Source: Syntrophaceae bacterium UBA1163 (lineage in GTDB: Bacteria > Desulfobacterota > BSN033 > UBA1163). From it: a stretch of 21,058 nucleotides of DNA. Position numbers and translations under genes: made by a program. The stretch spans positions 1,756 to 22,813 of the forward strand of contig DBZJ01000119.1 of the NCBI GenBank assembly GCA_002311635.1. Reading direction: 5' to 3'. Under the pieces are notes generated by a model. That model was given only the letters and a program-made list of their open reading frames with translations. It did not search any database and was not told the origin of the DNA. Below, in pieces: positions 20,916 to 21,058 of this stretch (position 1 is its first letter; every line of letters begins with the position of its first letter).

Positions 20916-21058
20916 TTACCGACGTTGTTCTCTTATGTATCGCCGCACGACCTCTTCATCAACGTTGCCTACTGTCTCGGCAAAATACCCATCCGGCCAA
21001 AAACTATCTCCCCACAAAAACTCTTCAAGCTCCGGATACTCTTTTCTTATCACCCGGC
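20916..21058 (-). CDS. tnpA: IS200/IS605-type Y1 transposase, C-terminal part (cut by window edge)
   Basis: The minus-strand frame from the window edge to TAA 20916-20918 gives 46 residues: RVIRKEYPELEEFLWGDSFW, PDGYFAETVGNVDEEVVRRY, IREQRR. GYFAETVGNVDEEVVRRYIREQ-type endings are typical of Y1 transposases; the Tyr before IREQ is probably the nucleophile. The HUH metal-binding part would lie outside the window, so intactness cannot be judged. Confidence 0.85.
   Translation of the reverse strand, partial: RVIRKEYPELEEFLWGDSFWPDGYFAETVGNVDEEVVRRYIREQRR

Overview
The window looks like chromosomal DNA of an anaerobic or microaerobic Gram-negative bacterium, most likely a deltaproteobacterium in the broad sense (Desulfobacterota or a related phylum). 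This is inferred from the gene mix: a lipoprotein, periplasmic and haem-c proteins, an iron-sulfur protein, an ADP-forming acyl-CoA synthetase-type ATP-grasp protein, REC-HD-GYP and PilZ c-di-GMP proteins, and small zinc-ribbon proteins. No rRNA or marker gene is present, so the taxonomy is not proven.

Layout. 1-742: end of an unrecognised gene and a small lipoprotein. 1052-3416: a translationally coupled DUF2844-DUF3443 pair. The DUF3443 protein carries two CARDB-like domains and two DTG motifs like a bilobed aspartic protease. 3433-4560: a cysteine-rich 4Fe-4S protein, convergent with a REC-HD-GYP response regulator (4571-5614) that has a good sigma70-type promoter. 6103-7503: an exported dihaem cytochrome of the MauG/CcpA type. 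7745-8974: an exported DUF4124 protein with a low-complexity tail, with its own promoter and terminator. 9240-9263: a tRNA 3'-end fragment. 9353-9883: a DUF2889 protein. 10037-11530: a GHKL (Hsp90-like) ATPase bounded by 11-bp direct repeats. 11804-13123: an orphan amino-acid-type ABC substrate-binding protein. 13333-13405: tRNA-Glu(CTC). 13774-14472: an orphan ATP-grasp acyl-CoA synthetase subunit, convergent with a lipoprotein MsrA-MsrB fusion (14484-15614) through a shared hairpin.

15.9-18.7 kb is different. It is sparse and full of broken genes: a small frame with an in-frame TAG, a zinc-ribbon gene with an in-frame TAA, a frame-disrupted small gene, the C-terminal end of a tyrosine recombinase, and an RRM-protein 3' half fused to another small gene. 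Two 24/27-identical, tRNA-3'-end-like repeats lie around the recombinase remnant. I read this as the scar of an integrated element or accessory hot spot. An intact PilZ protein and a small double-CxxC protein also lie here.

The right end holds a small acidic protein with its own promoter, an exported class C beta-lactamase-like serine hydrolase with a strong terminator, and the 3' end of an IS200/IS605-type element (tnpA C-terminus and right-end hairpin) cut by the window edge.

There is no clear multi-gene defence, CRISPR or biosynthetic system. The most unusual items are the CARDB/double-DTG DUF3443 protein, the recombinase remnant between tRNA-like repeats with the surrounding decayed genes, and the repeat-bounded GHKL ATPase gene.
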